Shown: positions 1 through 8,742 of the stretch, in pieces
How the letters are laid out: each line of letters starts with the position of its first letter
How positions within the stretch are numbered: position 1 is the first letter of the stretch
Source of the DNA: JAENVU01 sp963801105
GTDB lineage: Bacteria > Actinomycetota > Acidimicrobiia > IMCC26256 > JAENVU01
Direction: 5' to 3'
Assembly (NCBI GenBank): GCA_963801105.1
Contig: CAWDDH010000003.1
Coordinates: 3,100,001 to 3,164,000, forward strand
Length of the DNA stretch: 64,000 nt
Notes under the pieces: model-generated
Database searches by the model: none
What the model was told of the DNA's origin: nothing
Seen by the model: the letters and a program-made list of their open reading frames with translations, nothing else
Made by a program: the position numbers and the translations under genes

Positions 1-1061
1 TGCTGTGCGACCTCGTCGACGAGGAGACGGGGGCGCCCGTCGAGGAGTCGCCCCGCCAGATCCTCCGCACCCAGATCGCACGTGCCGCGGAGATGGGCCT
101 CACCGTCAAGATCGGCGCCGAGCTCGAGTTCTTCCTGTTCGAGAACTCCTACCGCGACGCCGCAGCACGCGGGTACACCGACCTGACGCCGCACTCGGAT
201 GTGATCGAGGACTACCACATCCTCCAGACGACCCGCGACGAGTACCTGATCCGCCAGATCCGCAACGGCATCGACGCGGCGGCGATCCCGGTCGAGTTCT
301 CCAAGGGCGAGGCCGGGAGGGGCCAGCACGAGATCAACCTCGTGTACGCCGAGGCACTCGAGATGGCCGACCGGCTCGCGATCTACAAGAACGGCGCGAA
401 GGAGATCGCGTCGCTCAACGGCCGCTCCCTCACGTTCATGGCGAAGTACTCGATGGACGAGGTCGGCTCGTCCTGCCACGTGCACTCCAGTGTGTGGGAC
501 AGCCGGACCGGCGAGAGCGTGATGTGGGACGCCGGCGCGGAGCACCACCTCTCCTCGGTGTTCCGCGGCTGGTTGGGCGGGATCGTCGCGACCGGACGCG
601 AGCTCGCGCTGCTCTTCGCGCCCTACGTCAACTCCTACAAGCGGTACCAGCCGGACTCCTGGGCGCCGACCGCGCTCGCGTGGGGCTATGACAACCGCAC
701 GTGCGGGTACCGGCTCGTCGGCCACGGGCCCGCGTACCGGGTGGAGTCGCGCATCCCCGGTGCCGACGTGAATCCCTACCTCGCGTTCGCCGGGATCATC
801 GCTGCGGGCTTGTACGGGATGCAGAACGACATCGAGCCGCCCGCCTCGTTCGTGGGCAACGCGTACGACGCACCCGGGCTGCCGCACGTGCCGTCGACGC
901 TCGTGGAGGCGATCGACGCCTTCGAGCACAGCGAGGTGGCGCGCGAGGCGTTCGGACCCGCAGTGCACCATCACATCCTCAACACGGCGAAGCAGGAGTG
1001 GGCGACGTTCAACCGCGCCGTCACCGACTGGGAACGCCGGCGCAACTTCGAGCAGATCTGA
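1..1061 (+). CDS. Glutamine synthetase family protein, C-terminal part (5' end outside window)
   Basis: Open at the left edge; the frame is readable from base 3. It shows the glutamine synthetase catalytic fold: GAELEFFLF (metal-binding ExE), GQHEINL, the SSCHVHSSVWD loop, an NSYKRYQPDSWAP segment, and RVESRIPGADVNPYLAFA with the conserved Arg/Glu. Such proteins ligate ATP-activated glutamate to an amine. The next gene is a gamma-glutamyl hydrolase of the PuuD type, which favours a gamma-glutamyl-polyamine or other amine ligase over the housekeeping GlnA; the missing N-terminus prevents a firmer call. The stop TGA lies 1 nt before the next start, so the genes are probably co-transcribed. Confidence 0.88.
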   Translation, partial: LCDLVDEETGAPVEESPRQILRTQIARAAEMGLTVKIGAELEFFLFENSYRDAAARGYTDLTPHSDVIEDYHILQTTRDEYLIRQIRNGIDAAAIPVEFSKGEAGRGQHEINLVYAEALEMADRLAIYKNGAKEIASLNGRSLTFMAKYSMDEVGSSCHVHSSVWDSRTGESVMWDAGAEHHLSSVFRGWLGGIVATGRELALLFAPYVNSYKRYQPDSWAPTALAWGYDNRTCGYRLVGHGPAYRVESRIPGADVNPYLAFAGIIAAGLYGMQNDIEPPASFVGNAYDAPGLPHVPSTLVEAIDAFEHSEVAREAFGPAVHHHILNTAKQEWATFNRAVTDWERRRNFEQI

Positions 1062-1062
1062 C

Positions 1063-1788
1063 GTGCGCGCCCCGTTGATCGCACTGCCGGCCTATCCGGT
1101 GCGGGCCGGTCGGGTCGACGGCTGGGCCGACCCGGCGTTCGCAATCCAGACGATGTACGTGGAGTCGCTGCAGCGGGCCGGTGCGCAGGAGGCCGTCCTG
1201 GGACCGCGCCACCTCGACGGACCGGAGGCCCTCGCCGTGCTCGACCGGTTCGACGGCATCGTGCTCCCCGGCGGCGGTGACGTGAGCCCGGGCCACTACG
1301 GCGCGGACCGCGCCCCCGAGACGTACGGGACGATCCCCATCCGGGACGAGTTCGAGTTCGCCTTGTGTGGCGCCGCGCTCGAGCTCGGGCTCCCGCTGCT
1401 CGCGATCTGCCGCGGCACCCAGGTGCTCAACGTCGCGCTCGGCGGCACCCTGCACCAGCACATCACCGACGACCTCCCCGGTCACGGCACGCCCGGCGTC
1501 GAGGCCGGCCAGGACCTCCACGACGTGGACCTCCAGCCCGATTCGCGGGTGGGGCGTGCGATGGGCGTCGGGCGCGCGGCCTGCTCGTGCCATCACCACC
1601 AGGCGATCGACCGGCTCGGGGTGGGGTTGCGGGTCACGGCCCGCGCGCCGGACGGCGTCGTCGAGGCCGTCGAGCTCGACGCCGACACGTGGGTCGCCGC
1701 GGTCCAGTGGCATCCCGAGGACACGTCGGCGACCGACCCGGCGCAGCAGGGACTGTTCGACGCGCTCGTGCAGGCCGCGCGCCGCTGA
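1063..1788 (+). CDS. Gamma-glutamyl-gamma-aminobutyrate hydrolase family (class I amidotransferase, peptidase C26)
   Basis: 241 aa, GTG start 1 nt after the glutamine-synthetase-like stop. The class I glutamine amidotransferase core is complete: GIVLPGGGDVSP, the nucleophile elbow LAICRGTQVLNVALGG with its Cys, and QWHPED supplying His/Glu. PuuD-type enzymes cleave the gamma-glutamyl amide made by a GS-like ligase, so this pair resembles an amine catabolic module. A CSCHHHQAIDRL segment is His-rich but matches the conserved region before the catalytic His in this family. The substrate is inferred from family and neighbour only. Confidence 0.88.
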   Translation: MRAPLIALPAYPVRAGRVDGWADPAFAIQTMYVESLQRAGAQEAVLGPRHLDGPEALAVLDRFDGIVLPGGGDVSPGHYGADRAPETYGTIPIRDEFEFALCGAALELGLPLLAICRGTQVLNVALGGTLHQHITDDLPGHGTPGVEAGQDLHDVDLQPDSRVGRAMGVGRAACSCHHHQAIDRLGVGLRVTARAPDGVVEAVELDADTWVAAVQWHPEDTSATDPAQQGLFDALVQAARR

Positions 1789-1793
1789 GAACG

Positions 1794-2402
1794 ATGGACC
1801 GCGAGACCGTCCTCGCGCTCTACGGCTCCGGTGTCGACGCCGTGGTGGGCGCGGTCGACGGGTGGACGGACGCCGACTGGGCACTTCCCGCCTGCGGCGT
1901 CTGGACCGGCACCGACCTCGCGGGACACCTGGTCAGCGTGATCGGCTGGTACCACGACTGGCTCGACCGGGCGGTCGCCGGGGACGCGGCCCCCGCGTTC
2001 CCGATCGCAGAGCTCGACACGCAGACCGCGGCGTCGCTCGCCGCGCTGCCGACCGGTACCGGCCCCGACCGCATCGACGCGTTCCGCACCGCGGCGCAGC
2101 GCTACGCGGCGCGGCTCGTCGACCGGTGGGACCTCCCCTACGGCTACCCGCGCGGCACCGTGACCGCCGGCCTGCACGCCGGTGTCGCCGCAGTGGAGTG
2201 GCACATCCACGCCTGGGACCTCGTCCGGTCCGCGGGCGGGACCTACGCGCCCGCGGAAGCGTCCAACCTGTTCCTCGCCGCGGCCGAGTGCCAGCTGGCG
2301 ATCCTCGGTGGCCTCCGCGAGCAGCTCGGGCTCCGCGCGGCGCGCGTCGCGTCGAAACGCCGGCCCTGGGCCGAGCTGCTCCGCCGCATGGGTCGCTCCT
2401 GA
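1794..2402 (+). CDS. DinB / mycothiol-dependent maleylpyruvate isomerase-like protein
   Basis: 202 aa, ATG 5 nt after the preceding stop. The N-terminal region (YGSGVDAVVGAVDGWTDADW... VWTGTDLAGHLVSVIGWYHDWLD) has the four-helix DinB pattern with the early metal-binding His in GHL, and VEWHIHAWDLVRS supplies the C-terminal His pair. Members of this family in actinobacteria often act with mycothiol as isomerases or S-transferases; others have unknown function. It probably belongs to the transcript with the two upstream genes. No specific substrate can be read from the sequence. Confidence 0.72.
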   Translation: MDRETVLALYGSGVDAVVGAVDGWTDADWALPACGVWTGTDLAGHLVSVIGWYHDWLDRAVAGDAAPAFPIAELDTQTAASLAALPTGTGPDRIDAFRTAAQRYAARLVDRWDLPYGYPRGTVTAGLHAGVAAVEWHIHAWDLVRSAGGTYAPAEASNLFLAAAECQLAILGGLREQLGLRAARVASKRRPWAELLRRMGRS

Positions 2403-2412
2403 GTCGGATCGC

Positions 2413-3924
2413 TCAGCCGCTGACGCGCGCGGGATCGGCGTAGGCGACGAGGGCTCCCCGATCGGCCCGCAGCGCGTATCCGGCCGCGATCGTCGCCCGG
2501 ACCGCGGCGTCGTACTTGCGCTGGTACTCGGCGCGGGAGGAGTACAGCTCGGCGATCCGCGCGGTCGGGAGGGGCTTGGTTGACCCGAGCAGGATGCAGA
2601 TGATCGCCGGGTCCGGGCCCGGGACGCCCGAGAGCACCGCGACCGGGACATCGACCGGCGGCGTGCGGATCCCGCCGAGGGCGATGCCGTCGGCGTCGCG
2701 CCGGATCGCGGGCGTCGCTCCCGCGGTCAGGTCGAGACGGGGCGCCCGGGCAGGGGGCCGGCCCGTCAGGATCCACGTCTCGAGCGCGGCGAACGCGGCC
2801 TTCGCGACGACGTGCATCGGCCCGTCGTTCACCGGCGCGCCGCAGTCGACCGCGTCGGCCGTGGCACCCATGAGGTGCGCGTCGGCGTGCGCGGTGCCCG
2901 CGACCTCCCACAGGCGGACGCGGTCGGTGTCGGGCTGGCGGACCGCGGCGGACGCGAGGATCCCGGTCACGTCACTCTCGGACTGGAGGTCGAGGATCGG
3001 GACGTCGGTGTCGGTGCGGAAGATCGTCGGGGTGGTGCCGATCCCGCCCGCGAGGTCGGCGTACTTCCCCGGGCCCACCAGCGGCAGCGTGACCGAACCG
3101 CGGCTGTGCACGAAGAAGCCGTCGAAGGCGTGGGTGAGCGGCTGCACGCCGTCGATGTACGTGGTCAGCGCGATCGCGGACTGCGACTCTCCCGCGGCGA
3201 TGATCCGCTGCGGTGTCACACCGCCGGTGACCGCGCCGCCGGCGCGCAGCGCCCGGGCGACCTGGGTGAAGAGGTCGAACGAGTAGCCGTCACCCGGATG
3301 GTCGAGCGTCCCGTAGCGCTCCGGGTCGATCGACTTCAGGCCCTTGCCGGCGACCGCGCCGACATCCGCGCCGGGGACGGCCACGAGGATCGGGCCGCCG
3401 GCCACGCCCAGCAGTTGGGCCGACACGCCGACCCACGTGTCTCCGTTGCGGACGATCTCCTCCCGGAGGCTGGTCCAGTCCGGATCCGCGTCGACCCCGC
3501 CGCTGACGTTGAGCCACTCGACCACCACGGTGCCGCTGCTGTCGGCGCGCTTCGCCGGGCGGCGGACGAGCACGCGGGTGCGGTACGGCGCGTTCGTGTC
3601 GGGCGCGAACGTCCAGCGGCCGTCGGGGGTGAGCTCCCCCTCCGGCCGGTAGGAGGTGGCGGTGCCGGCGGCCACGTACTCGTGCTCGACGTAGCCGGTG
3701 CCCTCGAGCTGCGCACCCGCGGCCTCGCCCATGAAGGGCGGGGTCGTGCCGGTGATCTCCTCGCTCAGGTCGGCCGCGGGACCTTCGGGTCGCGTCGCGG
3801 CGGTCGTCGTGGTGGTTCGCTTCGGCGTGGCCTTCGTGTCGCTTCCGCTCGAGCAGGCGGCTGCCAGCAGCGTCAGGACGGCGAGGAGTGCGAGGAGCCG
3901 AGCCGTCCGCTTCGAGGTGCGCAC
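2413..3924 (-). CDS. Alpha/beta-hydrolase-domain lipoprotein
   Basis: 503 aa from GTG at 3924, chosen because it gives a clean lipoprotein signal: VRTSKR, a hydrophobic core, then LLAAACSSG with the lipobox Cys. An upstream in-frame extension would bury this signal. A Thr-rich linker follows. The body resembles large actinobacterial alpha/beta-hydrolase-domain proteins (VVVEWLNVSGG, a GESQSA nucleophile-elbow-like segment, SESDV as possible acid loop, GTAHADAH as possible His loop). It should be exported and lipid-anchored, and probably hydrolyses an ester or amide outside the membrane. The SRPBCC gene lies upstream on the same strand. Confidence 0.78.
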   Translation of the reverse strand: MRTSKRTARLLALLAVLTLLAAACSSGSDTKATPKRTTTTTAATRPEGPAADLSEEITGTTPPFMGEAAGAQLEGTGYVEHEYVAAGTATSYRPEGELTPDGRWTFAPDTNAPYRTRVLVRRPAKRADSSGTVVVEWLNVSGGVDADPDWTSLREEIVRNGDTWVGVSAQLLGVAGGPILVAVPGADVGAVAGKGLKSIDPERYGTLDHPGDGYSFDLFTQVARALRAGGAVTGGVTPQRIIAAGESQSAIALTTYIDGVQPLTHAFDGFFVHSRGSVTLPLVGPGKYADLAGGIGTTPTIFRTDTDVPILDLQSESDVTGILASAAVRQPDTDRVRLWEVAGTAHADAHLMGATADAVDCGAPVNDGPMHVVAKAAFAALETWILTGRPPARAPRLDLTAGATPAIRRDADGIALGGIRTPPVDVPVAVLSGVPGPDPAIICILLGSTKPLPTARIAELYSSRAEYQRKYDAAVRATIAAGYALRADRGALVAYADPARVSG

Positions 3925-3973
3925 CGCATGAAGGTAGGCGTCGGCGCCGCGCTGGCCACAACCTCGCGATCGG

Positions 3974-4435
3974 TCACGGGTTCCTCGCCTCGGCGACCTG
4001 TGCGAGGTAGTCGTTGCGCTGCGCGATGAGCTTCGGCAGGTACGCACCGAGCACCAGGCGTTCCGCGATCCGACCCAGTGGGCCGAGCGGAGCCCGGAAC
4101 CGGATGCGGTCGACCATCAGAGTGCCTCCTGAGACGGGCTCGAAGAGATGCTGATGCTCGAACCATCGGAACGGTCCACTGACCTGTTCGTCCACGAACC
4201 GGTGCGGACGGTCGAACTCGGTGATCCGGCTGGTCATCGTGAACGGAACACCGAAGTGCGTCGCCCTCCAGGTGACGGACTCACCGAGTCCGATGAGCCC
4301 GTGCGTCACTCCACGGACGGCGCGTTCTCCCGAACCGGCCATCGATTCGGTGTGCAGATCGATGTCCCGGGCGAGATCGAAGACGGTCTCGGTCGGCGCG
4401 TGGATCTCAGTTCGGGCCTCGAACTCGACGGTCAC
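3974..4435 (-). CDS. SRPBCC (polyketide cyclase / START-like) family protein
   Basis: 153 aa from GTG at 4435 (VTVEFEART...); longer in-frame starts add low-complexity Arg-rich sequence unlike the family. The pattern is typical SRPBCC: IHAPTETVFDLARDIDLHTESM, GESVTWRATHFGVPFTMTSRITEFDRPHRFVDEQVSGPFRWFEHQHLFEP, then a final long helix. These proteins form a hydrophobic-ligand cavity; many are of unknown function, some are cyclases or stress proteins. It lies 49 nt upstream of the lipoprotein hydrolase and may share its transcript. Confidence 0.78.
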   Translation of the reverse strand: MTVEFEARTEIHAPTETVFDLARDIDLHTESMAGSGERAVRGVTHGLIGLGESVTWRATHFGVPFTMTSRITEFDRPHRFVDEQVSGPFRWFEHQHLFEPVSGGTLMVDRIRFRAPLGPLGRIAERLVLGAYLPKLIAQRNDYLAQVAEARNP

Positions 4436-4489
4436 GCGTCCATCCTGCCGCGGGCGGCGTCTGCTCCATTGCAAACCCGGTCTCATGCC

Positions 4490-4509
4490 GTCCGGGGCGT
4501 GTCCCGGAC
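4490..4509. promoter_or_regulatory. Small inverted repeat upstream of the SRPBCC gene
   Basis: GTCCGGG and CCCGGAC arms (7 bp, 6-nt spacer) in the 266-bp gap between the SRPBCC start and the methyltransferase stop. In such GC-rich DNA this can arise by chance. Nothing else in the gap is convincing apart from a degenerate half-site CGACTCGTCAG at 4547-4557 related to the operator family at 9591 and 27746. Confidence 0.25.
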
Positions 4510-4701
4510 ACCTCGAACGGGCCACTCGGCGCTCAGCGACTCGTCAGCAAGCACGAGTACGCGGAAGGCCGGGCTCCCCCGCTGGTCGGCGCAGCCTGAT
4601 CACCACGAGGTCGGCGACGCTCCGACCGACGGTTCCTTGACAATCCCGGCCCGTACCGGGCGAACACGCGACATGGCTCGCTGTGCGACGTCCGCGCCCG
4701 A

Positions 4702-5454
4702 TCAGCCAGCCCGCTTCCGCGCGACGAAGACGGCCCAGCCCGACGCAGGCGTGGACGACGTCGCCACCGTGTACGCGGGACGCACCTCGACGTCGAACCC
4801 GGCCGCCGTGAGCAGGTCCCGCACGGTGTCGACCTCGTACAGCGCGAGCACGTGGTCCTCGTCGATGCGGCGGTAGCGGCCGTCGGGCTCGCGCACGAGG
4901 ATCACGATGCGCCGGTCGAGGCGGGCGTCGTGATCCGCAGCGGACTCAGTGGCGTGCATACCGAGCATCCAGTCGCCGTGATCGTGGAAGACGTGGCGGA
5001 CGTCCAGGCCGAGGTTGCGTCCGGGGGTCGAGACGTCGAAAGCGAACACGCCACCCGGAGCGAGCGCCGCGTGGACGTGCGCGGCCAGAGTTCGGACCGC
5101 GTCGAGGCCGGCCCGCGGATCGGTCGCGTAGTTCAGGACCTCGCCGACCGCGGTCACCGCGACCGAAGCGGGGATCTCGGCGTCGTGGACCGATCCGGCG
5201 GCGAAGGTCGCTCCGGGCGCGTGACCGCCGGCGAGCTCGACCATGTCGGGCGAGAGGTCGACGCCGGAGACGGTGTAGCCGGCGTCGAGCATCGCGGCGG
5301 CGAGAATGCCCGAGCCGCAACCGAGGTCCGTCACGTGCCCGGTGGTCAGCCCCGACCGTGCCAGCTCGGCGCGCACGAGGGCGGCGGCGGCCGCGGCGAG
5401 GTCGCCGAAGCGCTCGTGGTGGATACGCGCCTGGTCCGCGCCGTAGAAGGACAC
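4702..5454 (-). CDS. Class I SAM-dependent methyltransferase
   Basis: 250 aa. SAM-binding motif I is DLGCGSGILAAAM (around residue 43), followed by the acidic end of strand 2 (VSGVDLSPDMVELA) and a GGVFAFDVST strand. The GTG start sits 1 nt after the stop of the SDR gene upstream (TGACGTG), so translation is probably coupled. It is the last gene of a five-gene minus-strand operon. The acceptor is unknown; operon partners (two SDRs, CoA ligase, cyclase) suggest a small molecule, not nucleic acid. Confidence 0.85.
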   Translation of the reverse strand: MSFYGADQARIHHERFGDLAAAAAALVRAELARSGLTTGHVTDLGCGSGILAAAMLDAGYTVSGVDLSPDMVELAGGHAPGATFAAGSVHDAEIPASVAVTAVGEVLNYATDPRAGLDAVRTLAAHVHAALAPGGVFAFDVSTPGRNLGLDVRHVFHDHGDWMLGMHATESAADHDARLDRRIVILVREPDGRYRRIDEDHVLALYEVDTVRDLLTAAGFDVEVRPAYTVATSSTPASGWAVFVARKRAG

Positions 5455-5455
5455 G

Positions 5456-6220
5456 TCAGATCGCGTCGGGACGGAGCAGCGCGTCGATGCCGCCGTCGAC
5501 GAACACGATCGAGCCGTGCACGTAGGACGCCTCGGCGCCGAGGAGGAACGCGATCACCGCGGCGACCTCCTCCGGACTGCCGATCGCGCCGGTCGGCACG
5601 GGGAGGGCTTCGATCAGGGGACCGAAGGTCGGGTCGTCGAGGCCCTGCTGCAGGAGTGGACTGCGGAAGGGGCCGGGGGCGACGGCGTTGATGCGCACCC
5701 CGCGACCGCCCCAGTCGGCCACCCGGCGGCGCACGTCGCGGGCGATCGCGACCTTGCTCGACGCGTAGACGGAGTTCCCAGGAAGTTCGGCGGCGATCGA
5801 CCGGGCCCGCCCCTCGTCGCCGGCCAGGAAGGCTGCGACCAGGTCGGCGTTCACGGTGGGGTCGATCGTGGTGGAGTTGGACGAGATCGCAACCACGGCG
5901 GCCGGGGCACCGGCGGCCAGTGCGTCGGCGCAGCCGTCGAGGAAGGCAAGGGCACCGAAGTAGTTGACCGACGCGACGAGGGCGTGGTCGGGCACCTGCG
6001 GGCCGAGGCCGGCGCACGGCACGAGCCCGGCGAGGGGACCTTCGACGAGCGCGAGCGAACGGACGAGGGCGTCGGACCGACCGCCGGGATCGCCGAGATC
6101 GGCCTCCACGTCGGCATCGCGCAGGTCGACGGTGACGACGCGGTGCTCGTCGGCGCGCAGGCGTGCCGTCACCGCGGCCCCGAGACCCGAGGCCGCTCCG
6201 GTCACGACGTAGGTACCCAT
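5456..6220 (-). CDS. Short-chain dehydrogenase/reductase (SDR)
   Basis: 254 aa from ATG at 6220; the reading frame extends upstream but only Met19 gives the canonical start MGTYVVTGAASGLG. TGAASGLG is the NAD(P) glycine motif; YASSK is the active-site Tyr-x3-Lys, preceded by the SSNST Ser; INAVAPGPFRSPLL is the post-active-site PG motif, and VHGSIVFVDGGIDA the C-terminal signature. It has an insertion between the Ser and Tyr blocks (LVAAFLAGDEGRARSIAAEL), seen in 3-alpha-hydroxysteroid-type SDRs. It lies 13 nt after the cyclase gene in the operon. Confidence 0.88.
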   Translation of the reverse strand: MGTYVVTGAASGLGAAVTARLRADEHRVVTVDLRDADVEADLGDPGGRSDALVRSLALVEGPLAGLVPCAGLGPQVPDHALVASVNYFGALAFLDGCADALAAGAPAAVVAISSNSTTIDPTVNADLVAAFLAGDEGRARSIAAELPGNSVYASSKVAIARDVRRRVADWGGRGVRINAVAPGPFRSPLLQQGLDDPTFGPLIEALPVPTGAIGSPEEVAAVIAFLLGAEASYVHGSIVFVDGGIDALLRPDAI

Positions 6221-6233
6221 CGATGCTCCTCGG

Positions 6234-7166
6234 CTACTTCGTCGCGGTGGGAGCCACGAGGCCGCCGCTCGCATGGGTCACGGGCAACGGGGTGGCCGCG
6301 AGCAGGAACTCGTAGACGCCGTCAGCCGCACAGTCCGCCGCGAGCTCGTCGAGGTCCCACTGCTGACCCTGGGGGATCCCGACGTCGCGCAGCTCGATCA
6401 TGTGCGTGGGGAACAGGTACGGGTTCGGCCCCGGGCACGGGTACGGCTCGAACACGTGGGTGTCGTTCGCGATCGCAGCGACGTCGTGGTCGTGGAGCCA
6501 CTCGACCGCGTCGAGCCCGATCCCCGGCGAGACGTCCGCGTAGCGGTTGCGGTCGCCGACCCGGAGCCAGTGCATCTGGCCCGTGCGCACGAGCACGACG
6601 TCGCCGGGCGCGGCGGTGAGGCCCGCGCCGGCGAGACACTCGTCGAGGTCCGCCCCGGTGACGGCGTAGGGCTCGTCGAAGAACTCGACACGCTTCAGCC
6701 GGGCGACGTCGCAGAGCAGCCCCCGGGTGACCACGGGCCCGAAGTGCTCGATGCCGAGCTTCGCGGCACCGGCCTCCATCGAGATCACGTCGGCCGGCAC
6801 GCCGTTGTAGAGCAGACCGTCGTAGCCCGCGTGGGAGAGGGCGTCCCAGTGCGTCGCCGAGTGGGTGCCGGTCGTGACCTCGTCGTCGCTCGTCGCGAAG
6901 TCGCCGAGGTCACCGGTGAACGCGAAGGACGCCTGGAGCATGGTGAGCTGGGGGTTCTTCCGCCCGAGGATCCGCCCGGTCTGGGGCCCGTCGGCGTCCA
7001 TCGGGATCGAGAGCGAGAACGAGACGCCGCGGCGCACGGCGGCCGCGCCACGACGAACCGCCGCCGCGTCGATCAGGTTGAGCGTCCCGCGTTGGTCGTC
7101 GGGTCCCCAACGACCCCAGTTCGAGACCCGCGCCGCGAGCGCGCGTTGCTCCTCGTCCAGCGGCAC
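6234..7166 (-). CDS. Cyclase family protein (kynurenine formamidase-like metal hydrolase)
   Basis: 310 aa, GTG start 3 nt after the CoA-ligase stop. The family fingerprint HxxTHxDxxxH appears as HSATHWDALSHAGYDG, the metal-binding motif of the PF04199 cyclase/formamidase superfamily; DVVLVRTG and IANDTHVFEPYP are further conserved blocks. Characterised members hydrolyse amides or lactones; this longer subfamily (about 300 aa, GPDDQRGTLNLI near the N-terminus) is common in actinobacterial xenobiotic clusters and largely uncharacterised. Its operon place between CoA ligase and SDR suggests ring opening or hydrolysis in a degradation route. Confidence 0.83.
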   Translation of the reverse strand: MPLDEEQRALAARVSNWGRWGPDDQRGTLNLIDAAAVRRGAAAVRRGVSFSLSIPMDADGPQTGRILGRKNPQLTMLQASFAFTGDLGDFATSDDEVTTGTHSATHWDALSHAGYDGLLYNGVPADVISMEAGAAKLGIEHFGPVVTRGLLCDVARLKRVEFFDEPYAVTGADLDECLAGAGLTAAPGDVVLVRTGQMHWLRVGDRNRYADVSPGIGLDAVEWLHDHDVAAIANDTHVFEPYPCPGPNPYLFPTHMIELRDVGIPQGQQWDLDELAADCAADGVYEFLLAATPLPVTHASGGLVAPTATK

Positions 7167-7169
7167 CGG

Positions 7170-8738
7170 TCAGTCCGAATACTGCTTGCGGAGCTCGTGC
7201 TTGAGGACCTTGCCGGTCGGATTCCGGGGCAGGACCGCGACGATCTCGAGCTGCTCGGGGATCTTCTGCACCATGAGTCCCTCCTCCTTGGCGAACTCGA
7301 AGAGCTCCGGGAGCGTCGGTGGGTCGGCGGGATCGGCGGGAACGACGATGGCGCACGCTCGCTCGCCGGCCGCAGGGTCGGGCAGGCCGATCACGGCCGC
7401 ATCCGCGACCTTGGGGTGGGTGAAGAGGAGGTCCTCCACCTCCTTGGCCGAGATGTTCTCGCCCTTGCGGATGATCACGTCCTTGAGCCGTCCGGTGATC
7501 ACGACGTGGTCGTCCTCACGGACGATGCCGAGATCCCCGGTGCGGAAGTAGCCGTCGGCGTCGAAGCCCTCGGCGTCGAGCGCGGGGTCGGTGTAGCCGA
7601 GGCAGAGGTTGGGACCCTTGACCCGGATCTCGCCTTCCTCACCGCGCCCGACGACCTGGCCCTCGATGGTCACGACCTTGACGTCGATGCCGGCGCAGAG
7701 CGAGCCCTCGGTGTAGGCCATCTGCTCGTCGGTCGCGCCGACCCGGCACATCGACAGGATCGGGCACTCCGTGAGCCCGTAGCCCGAGAGGATCCCGAGG
7801 CCACCGAGCTCGGCCTTCACCTCGTCGTGCAGCTGCGGCGGCTTGGCCGCGCCGCCCCCGACGAAGATCCGGGTCTCGGGGAACAGCGGATGGTCCGCGG
7901 CGCGCTGCGCGGCCAGGTAGGCGAGGTGGAACACCGTGCCCGCGCCCGCGATCGTGACGCGCTCGCGCTCGAGCACGGGGATGGTGGCGTCGGGGACGAA
8001 CCCCTCGACGATCACATGGGAGCACCCCGCCATGAGGCCGGAGATGAGCCACCCGATCCCGCCGATGTGGGTGAACGGGAACACCAGGGCGTTGCGGTCC
8101 TCCGGTCGGAGGTCGAAGGCGTCGACCATCGCGTACGCGGAGGCCGCGACCGTGTTGTCCGTGTGGCGCGCACCCTTCGGATCGGCGGTCGTGCCCGACG
8201 TGTAGAAGAGCCAGCGGAGCGGGCCGTCCTTGCGCTCACCCGGCGTGAACGCCTCGCCGCCCGCCGGTGCGGGGGCCAGGGTGGACACGTCACCGTCGAG
8301 CACGTCGCCCCGGTGCAGCTCCAGGACCTCGAGCCCGGGGGTCTCGGCCGCGATCGCGCGGGCCATCGCGCCGTAGTCGAAGCCCCTCCACTCCCCCGGC
8401 ACCACGAGCAGCTCGGCTCCGGCCTCGCGGACGACGAAGCCGACCTCGCGGTCGCGGTAGATCGGCAGGATCGGGTTCTGCACCGCGCCGAGGCGGGCGA
8501 GCCCACCGACCAGGACCATGGACTCGATCCAGGTCGGCAGCTGCCAGGAGACGATGTCGCCCGCGCCGATCCCGCGGGCGGAAAGGGCGGCGCCGGCCCG
8601 CTCGGCGGCATCGCGGTACTCGGCGAAGGTGAGCGTGCGCCCGTCCTCGTCGACGACGAAACGGGCGTCGGGGGTATCGCTGGCCCGCTGCTGGATCAGG
8701 TCCCAGAGCGAGGTGAAGGAGGTCAGTCGTCGCGCCAT
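7170..8738 (-). CDS. AMP-forming acyl-CoA synthetase (FadD-type)
   Basis: 522 aa from ATG at 8738. A TTG 12 nt upstream is in frame but overlaps the preceding stop, so the ATG in TGAGACGATG is preferred. All adenylate-forming motifs are present: FYTSGTTADPKG (P-loop), GYGLTE, GYFRTGD, GRLKDVIIRKGENIS hinge, and NPTGKVLK with the catalytic Lys. It activates a carboxylic acid to acyl-AMP and then acyl-CoA. It resembles the cyclohexanecarboxylate/medium-chain CoA-ligase branch, but the acid cannot be read from sequence. It is the second gene of the operon. Confidence 0.9.
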   Translation of the reverse strand: MARRLTSFTSLWDLIQQRASDTPDARFVVDEDGRTLTFAEYRDAAERAGAALSARGIGAGDIVSWQLPTWIESMVLVGGLARLGAVQNPILPIYRDREVGFVVREAGAELLVVPGEWRGFDYGAMARAIAAETPGLEVLELHRGDVLDGDVSTLAPAPAGGEAFTPGERKDGPLRWLFYTSGTTADPKGARHTDNTVAASAYAMVDAFDLRPEDRNALVFPFTHIGGIGWLISGLMAGCSHVIVEGFVPDATIPVLERERVTIAGAGTVFHLAYLAAQRAADHPLFPETRIFVGGGAAKPPQLHDEVKAELGGLGILSGYGLTECPILSMCRVGATDEQMAYTEGSLCAGIDVKVVTIEGQVVGRGEEGEIRVKGPNLCLGYTDPALDAEGFDADGYFRTGDLGIVREDDHVVITGRLKDVIIRKGENISAKEVEDLLFTHPKVADAAVIGLPDPAAGERACAIVVPADPADPPTLPELFEFAKEEGLMVQKIPEQLEIVAVLPRNPTGKVLKHELRKQYSD

Positions 8739-8742
8739 CGTC

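Noticed and set aside
3925..4047. Longer N-terminus for the lipoprotein hydrolase starting at 4047
   Set aside because: It would overlap the SRPBCC gene and place Ser/Arg-rich sequence before a perfect lipoprotein signal.
4636..4660. TTGACA -35 box followed by an inverted repeat on the plus strand
   Set aside because: No -10 at suitable spacing and no plus-strand gene downstream; more likely chance or a weak terminator for the methyltransferase.
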